Positions 1 through 9,638 of a DNA stretch of 64,000 nt are shown in pieces. The stretch is from Mayamaea pseudoterrestris (lineage: Eukaryota > Bacillariophyta > Bacillariophyceae > Sellaphorales > Sellaphoraceae), in the NCBI GenBank assembly GCA_027923505.1, contig BROI01000015.1, positions 558,001-622,000 on the forward strand. Direction: 5' to 3'. A program made the position numbers and the translations under genes. The notes under the pieces were generated by a model. It searched no databases, was not told the DNA's origin, and saw only the letters and a list, made by a program, of their open reading frames with translations. Every line of letters begins with the position of its first letter. The first letter of the stretch is position 1.

Positions 1-1213
1 TCAATTTTGTTTCTTTGATGAAGCTTCCTTCCTTACCGCCATGAAGAGGCTTGCGAGGTCTACGTTGGTCTTCCACTTTGACGACCACCATATGCCCTGC
101 GAGCTTGCCATCATTGCAGGGGACAGCTTGTGTCATGTCCAGCTCCCTAGTATCTACAACATCTTCCTCATCTTCGCAACCGTCGACCACTTGGAATTTA
201 AATCGCTGAATTTTCTTTTCATGAATGACTTCCGATACTGGTGGCGTATGTCGCTTGTCGTCAACAGCCCCCGTTTTGTTAAAGCTAGCCTCTGCTTTAC
301 GAGAACGAAAGAGATGCGCAATCCTCAAGCGCTTCTTCTTGACTTGCACGACGCCATCTTTCCTCTGCCGCGGTGAGTCATCTAAAGGTCCATCAAGAAT
401 CTCATTTAGCGAACTCATAGACATCAAATCAAAGCAATCCGACTTGCTGCCGGCAATATTTTTCGCGGAGGGCAACTCGAATGTGTTGTTGAAACCCAGC
501 GTACTAATGTCTTGGTCGTCTTGATGCTCAGTATTGACGGTGGCCAGATCCAATCCTTCATTTAGAGCGAACACGCTCGACGGAAGGAGCACACGAAAGC
601 CCTTCCAAACGTTAGCGTCCGACACCTCAACTGACTCCAACGACATGATGACATGCTCACGCGCCTGTTTCTGGTCACTAGTTTGGGTATCCATACCCAA
701 GAGAAATCGCGCTTGATTCGCTAGCTCAAACGCCGATTCTGCCAATTGCAATCGCTGCTCGGGTTTGGTACTGGCGATGGCTCGGGTGAGCATGCTTGTG
801 GCAGCTTGCGCCTTTCGTTCTGCCTGCTTGCGCTTGTCTTCGTCAGCATTTGTTGTACTCAGCAAAGGAATAGACGTCGCGTTGACTCTTATATCGCCAC
901 CGTTGCTACTGCTCTCATTCAAAAGGAGAATTTTGGCCTTGTGCTTTTGCGTCTTCTTAGCGCTGTCGTTGGATGGAGAAGCAATCTTCCATACGGACCG
1001 TCGTGGTGTGTCTTCAACCCAGAGAGCCTCCTGTCCCATTTCTTGCGGTGAAATTGGCATGATGTATTGGTCCGGTGTTTGCAACGCTTCGTCTTGTCTT
1101 GTCTCTTCCTCGGCCTCTTTCAACTGCACCTCATCGACGACTTCGACAAAGAGTTTGCTATCCGTATGCAAGACAGTGGTGGGAAAAACTGCTTGTTCGC
1201 AACTTTCCGTCAT
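1..1213 (-). CDS. Unrecognised acidic/basic protein, 3' end beyond window
   Basis: The minus strand is open without a stop from an ATG at 1213 to the left edge, giving at least 404 residues. An in-frame stop lies just upstream (near 1246), so 1213 is the likely start unless there is an upstream exon. The N-terminus is acidic. The middle holds a lysine/arginine/glutamine-rich helical stretch, and basic clusters such as VKKKRLRIAHLFRSRK could be nuclear signals. I recognise no domain, signal peptide or membrane segment. Codon use is even throughout and the opposite-strand frames are broken, so I trust this strand. Function is unknown. Confidence 0.6.
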   Translation of the reverse strand, partial: MTESCEQAVFPTTVLHTDSKLFVEVVDEVQLKEAEEETRQDEALQTPDQYIMPISPQEMGQEALWVEDTPRRSVWKIASPSNDSAKKTQKHKAKILLLNESSSNGGDIRVNATSIPLLSTTNADEDKRKQAERKAQAATSMLTRAIASTKPEQRLQLAESAFELANQARFLLGMDTQTSDQKQAREHVIMSLESVEVSDANVWKGFRVLLPSSVFALNEGLDLATVNTEHQDDQDISTLGFNNTFELPSAKNIAGSKSDCFDLMSMSSLNEILDGPLDDSPRQRKDGVVQVKKKRLRIAHLFRSRKAEASFNKTGAVDDKRHTPPVSEVIHEKKIQRFKFQVVDGCEDEEDVVDTRELDMTQAVPCNDGKLAGHMVVVKVEDQRRPRKPLHGGKEGSFIKETKL

Positions 1214-1941
1214 CTCGTTCAGCGCACCAGAAGCTTTCAACGATTAAAACTGCTCTACTTGAAAGCTATACACACGCTGGCACGAGACTTTACTTGTCGG
1301 GTGCTTGAGATGCGCGATGCTCGATGCGCGGAAATTGTGGTCTAAAATGGGCGAGGAAGTGCGATGGGTATCCTTGTGGATCTCCCTCCGCGTGAACGAG
1401 CGAGCCGATAGTCGCGCCGGCCGACTCAGAAGGTGCTACCGGTACGACTACGACAAAAAAGTTGCCCACACTACAATTATCGCGCGATTGCTTATGTACT
1501 AACTGTCTAACTGTAAAGGTACGGTCATCACAGATCATCGGATATGTACATCTAAGACGTTGACCGCAGCTACAAAAAAGGTGATGCTCTCGTGGTCTAC
1601 TGCATGAACCTCGGATTTAAGTGGTCGGACAACGTGACGCACATTGTGCCCGGCCGCTCTCGATTGACATTCGGATAAAGAATTGACGGCAATATTCTTC
1701 GTGTCATTCGAGAATCGATGTTGCCTACTGGCGTATTTACAATGGCCCGATGAAGGTGCGTCAGTCATTTTTGACTTTCGTGGGTCACGGACGCGGAGTT
1801 ACCCGGCATATCTTGGGTCACGTTGTCAGCCTTTGCAACGAAGTTGCCCTCGTCCCTCGTCAAGAAACACTTTTGACGCTCTTTGAAAACAGACCAAGAG
1901 AATTTGTTGGCAAGAGAAGGCAGCGCGCAATTGATGGATAG
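1214..1941. other. Divergent intergenic region
   Basis: This lies between the start of the minus-strand partial gene and the start of the plus-strand ankyrin gene, so it should hold both promoters. A 63-codon plus-strand frame (1750-1941) ends right at the ankyrin start codon and could be 5' leader. I see no convincing gene, repeat or RNA. Confidence 0.5.
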
Positions 1942-2814
1942 ATGGAGACTCGATACAACAACCTCGAAGCTGACGCAGGTCCAAGCGAGAGCGACGAATC
2001 ATTCGAAATGTCGACAGGGGTCGATTTTTATTTGCGTGACGGTCAAGGCAACGGCAACTCTGATTCTGGTCGCAGTCTTAGCAACAATTGCAACCCCATG
2101 CACGGCGACATGGCAACAGAATATGCTTCCGCTCCTCCATCCCATGACGAGCGCACGGTCGTCAGCACCCATTCCACTAAAGGTACGGGTACGGACGAAC
2201 GCCCCATGAAGCGCATCCGACTGCAACATGCGCACGATTCGTCACTCCATCGAGCCTGCTGCAGGTCCGACGTGACAGTTGATGATCTTGCTCAGCTGCT
2301 TCTACAAGATCCATCTTCAGTAACTCGCCAAGTTCGATTAGTGTCACCCAAGATGGTGTTCAACCCATTCACGTACAAAGTTGAGCAAAGAGTAGTGGCT
2401 GAGCCATTCAAGTACGCTTTGAATCTAGCCATTCATCATGGAGCTAGCTTTGATGTTATTGAGATGCTAATGATTGCAGACCCATCCGTTCTTCTAAAGT
2501 GTGACGGCCTCCAGTGCGAGTCATCCCTTCTAATCCTTCTCAAGCGTTCGCCCAGCTCCTGCATGAAGGTTGACTTGCTGCTACAACAAGATCCCCGCTG
2601 CGCATCACTCACCGATCGGCATCAGAATACGGCGTTGCATGTTGCATGTTTTTCCGGAGCTTCCATGGAGGTTATAAGTCACTTGTGTTGCATTCATCGA
2701 GCTGCCATTGGGATGCGTGACTTTCATGGACGAACTCCTTTGCAAGTTGCGCAGAACCGCATCTCATCCTGCTCGGACGAAATTGTCCAGTTCTTGTGGT
2801 CGATGTCAGGTTGA
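1942..2814 (+). CDS. Ankyrin-repeat protein
   Basis: A single-exon protein of 290 residues. The first 90 residues are acidic and disordered, ending in the basic patch MKRIRLQHAH. The rest is helical ankyrin-type repeats: DSSLHRACC near residue 98, a middle repeat around ALNLAIHHGA, then NTALHVACFSGASMEVI and GRTPLQVAQ near residues 230-270. Divergent ankyrin proteins of this kind are abundant in diatoms and usually act as protein-binding scaffolds. There is no partner domain, so the role cannot be given. The start follows directly on an upstream stop in another frame and is the first ATG of the frame. Confidence 0.8.
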   Translation: METRYNNLEADAGPSESDESFEMSTGVDFYLRDGQGNGNSDSGRSLSNNCNPMHGDMATEYASAPPSHDERTVVSTHSTKGTGTDERPMKRIRLQHAHDSSLHRACCRSDVTVDDLAQLLLQDPSSVTRQVRLVSPKMVFNPFTYKVEQRVVAEPFKYALNLAIHHGASFDVIEMLMIADPSVLLKCDGLQCESSLLILLKRSPSSCMKVDLLLQQDPRCASLTDRHQNTALHVACFSGASMEVISHLCCIHRAAIGMRDFHGRTPLQVAQNRISSCSDEIVQFLWSMSG

Positions 2815-2993
2815 CAGATACAGTACTGCATTGTGCATTCGGTTGTATGACAGTTAACGATACTACGACCATACGTTTTCATTCCACTCAATCTGGTGGC
2901 ATTTCATTTGAACACGGCTACTACTTGATCCATTGACATTAAATAGCGTCGCTAGCAACTTGTAAGTAATCAAATTAGTACACCGTAGCGCAC

Positions 2994-4024
2994 TTACACC
3001 TTGTACTTGACTGCTTCTCGATCAAAGGCCTGGACAACTCGCTCCAAACCAACTGTATACGGGTGCTGCGGAAACTTGGACTGCAGCTCCAGCACCACCG
3101 CCGTTGCAGGCTTGGCTTGCTGCATACTGCAGCAAATCAAATTGATCAACGTGTCTGGCATTGTTTTAAACTCGGCAAAATCCTTGATGCATTCCTGAAG
3201 TTTGAATTCGGCTCCAGCGTAGTCGTCGTGTTGCATCAACGCGCAAGCAACTAAATTGAGAAGCAATGGGGAAGGTCCATACTGCTCTGAAAGCATACTG
3301 AGCGAATGCACGGCATCGGCTGCTCCCGTTGACCCACTCGCAATGTTCACGTATACGCTACCCAATTGCGTCAATACGGAATCCTCGTCGCTGGAACGAA
3401 GCCGCGAGAGTTGCTGACGAGCCAAATCAAGGCGATCAATACGAAGGTAAATCTGAAGTGACATGAGTCCATGCTCCATGGTGATGCTGCTTGTAGCAGT
3501 AGTCGCAGCTGCAGCATTGACACACTGGAGAGCCGCCTTGACTTGGCCGGCTGTCAAAAGCATGTGGCTGGCAGTGAGCTGAACGCTGGCATCGTTGCTG
3601 TGCGAGCCTGCAAGTGACTTAATACTGTCAAGCAGAGGCGCCTGCGCGGCTTCATTTCCCGAGGCAGCATCAAATTGCGCCTTAATACCTAAAACCTGCA
3701 GGCCTGAAAAGGAGATAAGGAGGGGTGATTTGCGAGTCAGCTTGATGAGTGCGCAAATAAATGAATCACCAATAGTTCTAACTAAAACTTTGCAATTCAT
3801 TCTCAACATAAATAGATAACATACCTGGCGTACTTCCTTTAAGACCAGAGTAGTTTCCAAGAGCCAAATCGGCTCGCGCAAGGAACTCTTCACGCTCTTT
3901 CTTCTTCCTTCAAAGCCGGACTCTCGGGTCGACGAGCGACGGATTTGGCCTCCTCGACGGCTAGGCCATAGTGACCTAGCCAAAACTGTGCTCGGAGAGT
4001 GTAGAGCTCATCAGGTTCCGACAT
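2994..4024 (-). CDS. COPE: Coatomer subunit epsilon (epsilon-COP), two exons
   Basis: Exon 1 is 4024-3825 and exon 2 is 3703-2994, with a 121-base GT-AG intron. The protein begins MSEPDELYTLRAQFWLGHYG, matching the conserved epsilon-COP N-terminus, continues with an ARADLALGNYSGLKG-like segment and runs through TPR-like helices to a C-terminus with QSKFPQHPYTVGLERV. Epsilon-COP stabilises alpha-COP in the COPI coat that returns Golgi vesicles to the ER. Oddity: exon 1 is one base too long. The conserved start and the conserved segment before the intron lie in different frames, and the change falls in the purine run at about 3893-3912. A sequencing or assembly slip is likeliest; a mutation is possible. 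About 302 residues if continuous. The promoter side is only 73 bases from a retrotransposon LTR. Confidence 0.88.
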
Positions 4025-4097
4025 ACTTTTGATAATATGGAAAGTCGTTATAGAAGGCAAGGTTGCTGCAGCGATGTGGGCGGATATCGGATATCGT

Positions 4098-4223
4098 TGA
4101 AGTACCTATCGTAGGATGATATGTAAATGGAAATTATGATGGTATTTTAAAAGACTGCAATTGAAGATTGCCTCCATGGCGAGCCATCGCTTTAAAAGAG
4201 CGAGGATCGCAGATGTCGCAACA
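4098..4223 (-). repeat. 3' LTR of the gypsy-type element
   Basis: The first part matches the right-hand repeat at 9104 with one mismatch in about 57 bases, followed by a diverged part sharing GGCGAGCCATCG and TTTAAAAGAGCGAG. Read on the minus strand it starts TG and ends CA. It contains two small palindromes. It lies 73 bases upstream of the epsilon-COP start codon, in the same orientation. Confidence 0.8.
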
Positions 4224-4467
4224 GGATCGCCCCTTCGCTAATACCCGACGGGCGTGTCCGTTGACTGTCCGGCTCGCCGTTGAGGCTGGGCCGGTGCATG
4301 TGAATCGTGTCAGATAGCACACTCTCCCACACTAAGAGCGACCATGAGGGTAGCTGGGGTAAAATGTCTTCCTTCTTGTTTGTAAAGTGGCAGCGGCCTT
4401 CCTGTCGCACAGGGTGCCGTAATTTAGCTCGATCTTGGTAGATTGAAGCAAGGGAGCTGCGCAAACC

Positions 4468-7400
4468 TTAGACGTCTTGCTGGTACGGCTTGATACGTCG
4501 AATATTAACTCGGTCAGTCACCATAGGCGAGAGGCGAATGGTAACCGTTCCATTAACGTGGACTTGTTCAATTGAATAAGGACCGATCCATCGTTCTTCG
4601 AGCTTGTTAGGGTCGTATACCTTCTTGAGGATCTGCTCGTCAACTTTAAAGTCATGAGTCAGTCTCGAACGGTTCGCTTGGAGCAAACGTTCATTGACAA
4701 TCGCTTCTCGTTTAACAGAGATAGCTAGAATGTCGGCAACCAAAGGTATATCCAGAAACATGTCGCGTTGAAAGACGACGGCGCCGGGAGAAAGGTTATC
4801 AAGAGCTCCACTTGATACAACTCGTGTTGCATGCATTGCTGTCGCGAGGCATTGATCGATTATATCGTCAGCTTCCATCAAATCCTCGGGCGGATGAGCG
4901 TGTACAAGTGTACGAAGCACGTTGCCAATAACGAGGTGACAGCGCTCGCAAATGCTGTTAGCAGTGGGCGTCTTGGCCGAAGCGGCATGCCATTCAATCC
5001 CATTGTGTTCAAGGATGGTTCCAAATGCTCCTTTAAACTCACTGCCTTGGTCGGCAACGAGTCGCATTGGTCGAGGATAGCGAGAGAGCCAGTTGTCTTC
5101 AAAGAGACGGCCGATATGATACGCCGACTTGTCCTGATAGCGAACAATTTCGACAAGGTTAGTAACTGGGTCAATCATCGTTAACGCTCTGAAATAACAG
5201 TCAATGCCGTTCACTGATACTTTCCATGGGCCGATGAGGTCAACGTGGACTTCATACCAAGGAGCGACGCGCACGTCTCTCGCTGGCAGCTCTCCATATT
5301 GGCGACTGCCTCCTTTGTTGCGTTGGCAAGTATCGCAAGCACCAACAAGATGCTCGACGCGCTGCTTGAGCTTAGGATGGTAAAAGTGCTGTTTGATGCT
5401 CGTTGTGAGGAGAGTCATTCCAGCGTGGGCCATTGAGAGGTGGTACCAAAGAATCAAGCGATCGAGGATCGCACTGGGGATGCAGATTCGCCAGCGTTCG
5501 TCTGCTTGGAATACAACAATCTGAACGTCTCCAAGTTGTTTGTATTGTATGGTTGTCGCGTCTTGGTTTTGGACTGCGGCCATTAGCGTTGCATCTTCTT
5601 GTTGATACTCTGCAATGGTTGAATACGACAGGGGATATCGCCCTTGTTCGTCGAACTCCGGATGGAGGAGCAGGCACTCTGCAAGCTCTGGTTCGTCCCG
5701 TAGGAGACAGTAACCTTCATTAGCAATTGATAGCTCTTCAATTTGCCTTTCCCCATGGTCGTTTGTTGTTGATTCAATTGAATGTGCAAGAACGCCGCCA
5801 TCGTGATGGCCATCGTTGACACCGTGTAAGTTGTCATCGTGATGGGTATGTCGCATGGGCACTGCTGCCTCTTGCGCTTCCTTTTGTCGGGCATCCTGTT
5901 GTTGCTTTAAAACATCAACAGGGCTCTCCCCCACTAGAGAGGTTTCCCTTGCCGTTGGAACCCTTGAAAGAGCATCTGCAACAGTGTTAAGCTCCCCTTT
6001 GAGATAAAGGAACTCGGGACCGAATTCCTCCAAGTACAGACGCCAGCGAAGGACGCGCTGCGTTTGGAAAGCGGTCAACTCGTGGGTGAGATTCTTATGA
6101 TCCGTATGGATTTGCAAGCGCGCACCAAGCAGCATCGAACGAAACGTTTTGAGCGTTTCAACAATACTTAGCAATTCCTTTTCAATGGTGGTATAATTGA
6201 CTTGGGCGCTGTTGAGCTTGCGCGAAAAGTAAGCGACCGGCACGCCATCTTGAAGGATGACGGCGCCGAGTTGATAATCAGACGCATCCGTTTTAATGAC
6301 GAATGGCTTGTTATGATCAGGATAACGAAGAAGAACATCGCTTGCTGCAACTGCTTTCATTTCTTCGAACGCCTTTTGTTGAGGCGCGCCCCATTGAAAG
6401 GACTTTTTGCCGACGAGATTCGTCAAAGGAGCAAGCATGTGCGACCGTCGCGGCCACATGGTTCGATAGTATGTAACAAGACCAAGGAATGAGCGCAACT
6501 GCTTGAGATTAGTAGGAGGCTTCATATCCACAATTGCTTGGACTTTCTTGGGCCAGGGTTTGAGTCCTGTCGGCGTGAGCCAGTACCCAAGCCAGTCGGT
6601 TTCCTTGACGCCCCATTCGCACTTGCTTGGATTGATTGTAAAGCCGCTATCCTCGAGTCGCTTTAAAACAGACTCTAACAGCGTTAAATGCTCCTTCCAA
6701 GTGTCGCTAAAGCAGCCGACGTCATCAAGGTACTTTTCAACGTCGCGCAACCCTTGTAAAACCTTCTCCATCACCTCTTGAGCAATATCGGGGGCTTGAT
6801 TGACGCCCATTGGCAAACGCAAGTATCGAAACAAACCGAACGGCGTTGCAATTGTACAGAGCTCGCTGCTTTCCTTGTCCAACTGGAAGGTATAATACTG
6901 CATTGAAATATCAAGCTTGGTAAAGAACTTGTATCCGCTGCGCCTCGCCAGCAGTTCATGGATCCGCGGCATCGGGAACGTGCGCCTCTTGATTACTTTG
7001 TTCAATGCTCTAAAGTCAGAGACAAAGCGTACAGTCTTGTCCTTCTTTGGTATAATAAAGGTGGGCGCCGCCCATTCGCTGCGGCCGCAAGGCTCAAGTA
7101 CACCGAGTTCGACGAGTCGATCGAGCTCTTCCTTGAAGGTTTGCTCATGCACTCGAGGCACTGGATAATGTCTTTTATGAACTGGTTTAGCTTGTGGATC
7201 AATGTCAATGTGGACTAGCTCGTGTGGGTATTTGCCAAGCTTGCCTGAAAAGAGAGCGGGAAAGCGTCGTAAGAGACGTTTTAAATCGGTACGTTGCTCC
7301 TCATTTAAATGAGTTGATTGATCGGCAACCTCGTCTGTCGACACTTTGTTATACTTAGCTGATAAAATCTCCTCGCTTGTATGCAGGTCTGGTTCAGTAT

Positions 7401-7839
7401 CAGAGAATAGAACAAACCGCTCAATCAAAGAGTCTCTGATTTGTTTTGGCCGATTGCTCAAATCCTCCATCGTCACCATTGGAGTCGATTGATTACCCCA
7501 ATTGATTTGTTTGTCTCCAAAGTCAATGGTCAATCCGAGCGCCGTTAAGACGTCTCGCCCCAGCAGCATGTCGTATCTGATATCCTGTTGGAAGACTCGC
7601 ACGGGGAAGTTGCCGATCCTTTTTGAAGTGCTAAACTCGGGAAGGAACGACTCGGCAAAATCAATCTTGGTAGAGCTTTCCAGTTTGCCAACTGCAGTTT
7701 GTGATATTAAACGTGGCGCTTTGCACTGAGGCAATCCATGTGCCGCTCTTTGGCTAATCCAACTTGTCGAGGCTCCTGAGTCGCAAAGGGCGGTAAGCGT
7801 GCGTTTGCAACGACTGCCATTAGCTTTACCAACGACCAT
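4468..7839 (-). CDS. Retrotransposon pol polyprotein (gypsy type)
   Basis: A frame of 1,123 residues. In order it carries an aspartic protease (LCDSGAST near the N-terminus), reverse transcriptase with a YLDD box, RNase H (TDASDYQLGAVI), an integrase with an HHCC zinc-binding region (ending ACDTCQRNKGG) and a DDE core (VHVDLIGPW, ADQGSEF, and a glutamate in SICERCHL), and a C-terminal GPY/F-like module (WIGPYSIEQ). This is the Ty3/gypsy order. Pol starts about 115 bases after gag ends and in the same phase, which fits read-through of the gag terminator, a strategy some relatives use. I see no chromodomain. Confidence 0.92.
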   Translation of the reverse strand: MVVGKANGSRCKRTLTALCDSGASTSWISQRAAHGLPQCKAPRLISQTAVGKLESSTKIDFAESFLPEFSTSKRIGNFPVRVFQQDIRYDMLLGRDVLTALGLTIDFGDKQINWGNQSTPMVTMEDLSNRPKQIRDSLIERFVLFSDTEPDLHTSEEILSAKYNKVSTDEVADQSTHLNEEQRTDLKRLLRRFPALFSGKLGKYPHELVHIDIDPQAKPVHKRHYPVPRVHEQTFKEELDRLVELGVLEPCGRSEWAAPTFIIPKKDKTVRFVSDFRALNKVIKRRTFPMPRIHELLARRSGYKFFTKLDISMQYYTFQLDKESSELCTIATPFGLFRYLRLPMGVNQAPDIAQEVMEKVLQGLRDVEKYLDDVGCFSDTWKEHLTLLESVLKRLEDSGFTINPSKCEWGVKETDWLGYWLTPTGLKPWPKKVQAIVDMKPPTNLKQLRSFLGLVTYYRTMWPRRSHMLAPLTNLVGKKSFQWGAPQQKAFEEMKAVAASDVLLRYPDHNKPFVIKTDASDYQLGAVILQDGVPVAYFSRKLNSAQVNYTTIEKELLSIVETLKTFRSMLLGARLQIHTDHKNLTHELTAFQTQRVLRWRLYLEEFGPEFLYLKGELNTVADALSRVPTARETSLVGESPVDVLKQQQDARQKEAQEAAVPMRHTHHDDNLHGVNDGHHDGGVLAHSIESTTNDHGERQIEELSIANEGYCLLRDEPELAECLLLHPEFDEQGRYPLSYSTIAEYQQEDATLMAAVQNQDATTIQYKQLGDVQIVVFQADERWRICIPSAILDRLILWYHLSMAHAGMTLLTTSIKQHFYHPKLKQRVEHLVGACDTCQRNKGGSRQYGELPARDVRVAPWYEVHVDLIGPWKVSVNGIDCYFRALTMIDPVTNLVEIVRYQDKSAYHIGRLFEDNWLSRYPRPMRLVADQGSEFKGAFGTILEHNGIEWHAASAKTPTANSICERCHLVIGNVLRTLVHAHPPEDLMEADDIIDQCLATAMHATRVVSSGALDNLSPGAVVFQRDMFLDIPLVADILAISVKREAIVNERLLQANRSRLTHDFKVDEQILKKVYDPNKLEERWIGPYSIEQVHVNGTVTIRLSPMVTDRVNIRRIKPYQQDV

Positions 7840-7953
7840 AAGTACAACAGGAATGTAATCCGTAACTTTGTCGCTAGTAGCTTGTTGATTAACTTCGTCC
7901 GCTACAAGAGCGTCTTCCGTCGCACTGGCTGCCGCTGAGACCGCCGCCGTATC

Positions 7954-9054
7954 TCATTCTTCAAAGACCGCTCCAATTGCTTGATCCCAATCAACCTCCG
8001 ACTCGCTCTCTTGCTCTTGCGCTGGCGCTGGTTCCTCTGTTGTAACATCCACTATCATGTGCTGGTCTTCATCAGCTCCTTGAGCAGCTCCGCCTCCATT
8101 GTTGCCGCCTCCATTGTTGTTTTTCTTTTTCAATTTCGACTTGTCGAGTTTGAAACCCGGCTTGTAGCGCGGGCCCTTGGGGTTGCCAAAACACTGCTCC
8201 CAAGTGTGGCCGCCATGGTATTTGCACACGTTGGCATCGTTGTTTGCTTTAAGCTTCTTGCGTGCGTTCCCGTTGCCTCCATGGTTGTTGTTTTGGCCGC
8301 CGCCGTTGCCACCGTTGCGACGCGAGCGTTTGCCGCTCCGACGGCTGCCTCCTTCGTTCGTGTCGACGGGAGTCCTGTTGCTTGCCTTTAAGTTGATCAT
8401 GTTATCCAACCAATGGGCAAACTGAATCAAAGAGAGGTCTGCAAGACGGCTCGTTAAAGATTGTTCTTCAAACTTGCTTTGCAGCCAAGTAGGAACCATC
8501 GCGAGTAGGAGATCCTTGATATCCTCGTCCGTATACTGGACGTCCGTCGGGTAAACTCCTTCGTCTTCTTGCGGCATATAAGCCATCAACTTGAACATGT
8601 TGCGCAACAAACTAATCGATTGGGTAACCGTATAGCCGTCCGGCAACTTGAGGTTCTTGAGGTACTCTTTCTGTCGACGCAAATCGTCGTCAACCACCAT
8701 GAGCTCCGAGAGGAATGCCTTGAGGGACTGATTCCACGCCACAATTGTATCGTCTGCTAGTACAGACTGGTCCCAGATATCACGAGGCGCTCCAAGGAGA
8801 CAAAGGCGAAAGGATTCCTTGCGGACCCTCATGCGATGGGCTGCCGGTCCATCAAAGGCGAGCTGCTCCATTGCACCAACCACCTCCTCGATCACTCGAA
8901 GGACTGAGACGACGTCTTCGTCACTGGCAATCTGAATCTTACGCTTGTGCTTGGATCCATCTTGCTTGGTAAACGTGAGATCTTGTTTCGGTAGCGACTC
9001 AAACTTGACGCGAGGCACCAAAGGGATCTTGACGTCGACTCCTCTAATCAACAT
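7954..9054 (-). CDS. Retrotransposon Gag-like protein
   Basis: A frame of 366 residues upstream of pol on the same strand. The first two thirds are helical and capsid-like. A basic stretch rich in glycine, asparagine and arginine follows, then a Cys/His cluster (CKYHGGHTWEQC) of the kind seen in Gag nucleic-acid-binding regions, then an acidic tail. It would form the particle and bind element RNA. It is identified mostly by position and composition. Confidence 0.85.
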   Translation of the reverse strand: MLIRGVDVKIPLVPRVKFESLPKQDLTFTKQDGSKHKRKIQIASDEDVVSVLRVIEEVVGAMEQLAFDGPAAHRMRVRKESFRLCLLGAPRDIWDQSVLADDTIVAWNQSLKAFLSELMVVDDDLRRQKEYLKNLKLPDGYTVTQSISLLRNMFKLMAYMPQEDEGVYPTDVQYTDEDIKDLLLAMVPTWLQSKFEEQSLTSRLADLSLIQFAHWLDNMINLKASNRTPVDTNEGGSRRSGKRSRRNGGNGGGQNNNHGGNGNARKKLKANNDANVCKYHGGHTWEQCFGNPKGPRYKPGFKLDKSKLKKKNNNGGGNNGGGAAQGADEDQHMIVDVTTEEPAPAQEQESESEVDWDQAIGAVFEE

Positions 9055-9103
9055 GTTGTTTGTTTCCGTTTCCGATAGACAGTTGTCTATTTTGAATTCA
9101 AAG

Positions 9104-9214
9104 TGAAGTACCTATCGTAGGATGATATGTAAATGGAAATTATGGTGGTATTTTAAAAGACGGTTGAAGTGATGGCGAGCCATCGTTTAAAAGAGCGAGC
9201 ATGCAGATTCAACA
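9104..9214 (-). repeat. 5' LTR of the gypsy-type element
   Basis: The partner of the repeat at 4098-4223. About 49 bases of leader separate it from the gag start, short for this family; the primer-binding site should lie there but I could not assign it to a tRNA. The palindrome GATGGC-GA-GCCATC is inside. Confidence 0.8.
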
Positions 9215-9638
9215 GACCATGTGAAGCATGCCTACGGTTTGAAAAACGTGACATGGCGGGAGGTTTATTAGGTTGCTAGCAGAGGGCCAACGCTACCTCG
9301 GATGCAAAGTGAGACCTTCCATTATGTATCTGCGCATCATACAAAGCGACCAACAATGACAAGGATCGATGCGAGGTCATCAGGAGCAGAAGCCAGTATC
9401 TGAACAGAATGTTCATTTGAAAGAATTGTGTTGGCCTCCGCTGGGTGGCGCATCAACTATTTATTAGCATGTTGCTGGCAATAATGAGACATACCAGTCA
9501 TTAGCAGCTTAACTTGCTTTGAAATTAGATTAAAAAAATGTAGTCGAGTGACGGAAATGCTGCTTTGCATTACGTTTGTTCCCGTGCTCTGCTTGCACCC
9601 TTGTTGAATTGTCCAATGACACAAACCTGGGCCAGATC
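9215..9638. other. Intergenic region, one coding-like micro-ORF
   Basis: This lies between the element and the stop codon of the left HSF gene. On the minus strand 9453-9337 is a 38-codon frame starting MRHPAEANTILSNEH with natural-looking codon use. It could be a small protein or a stray exon in the HSF 3' region. Nothing else is evident. Confidence 0.3.

Larger units (their letters stand above)
4098..9214 (-). mobile_element. Ty3/gypsy-type LTR retrotransposon, apparently whole
   Basis: Direct repeats flank a gag gene and a pol gene on the minus strand. Pol order is protease, reverse transcriptase, RNase H, integrase, which is the Ty3/gypsy order. The LTRs are very short (about 111-126 bases), start TG and end CA. 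About 57 bases are nearly identical between them and the rest differs by small insertions and deletions, so the copy does not look brand-new. Both long frames are open and I see no obvious break. A purine-rich stretch next to the left LTR could be the polypurine tract. No target-site duplication is evident. It sits between epsilon-COP and an HSF gene. Confidence 0.9.

Noticed and set aside
4093-4097. Possible target-site duplication of the retrotransposon
   Set aside because: The bases outside the two LTRs (ATCGT and GACCA) do not match.
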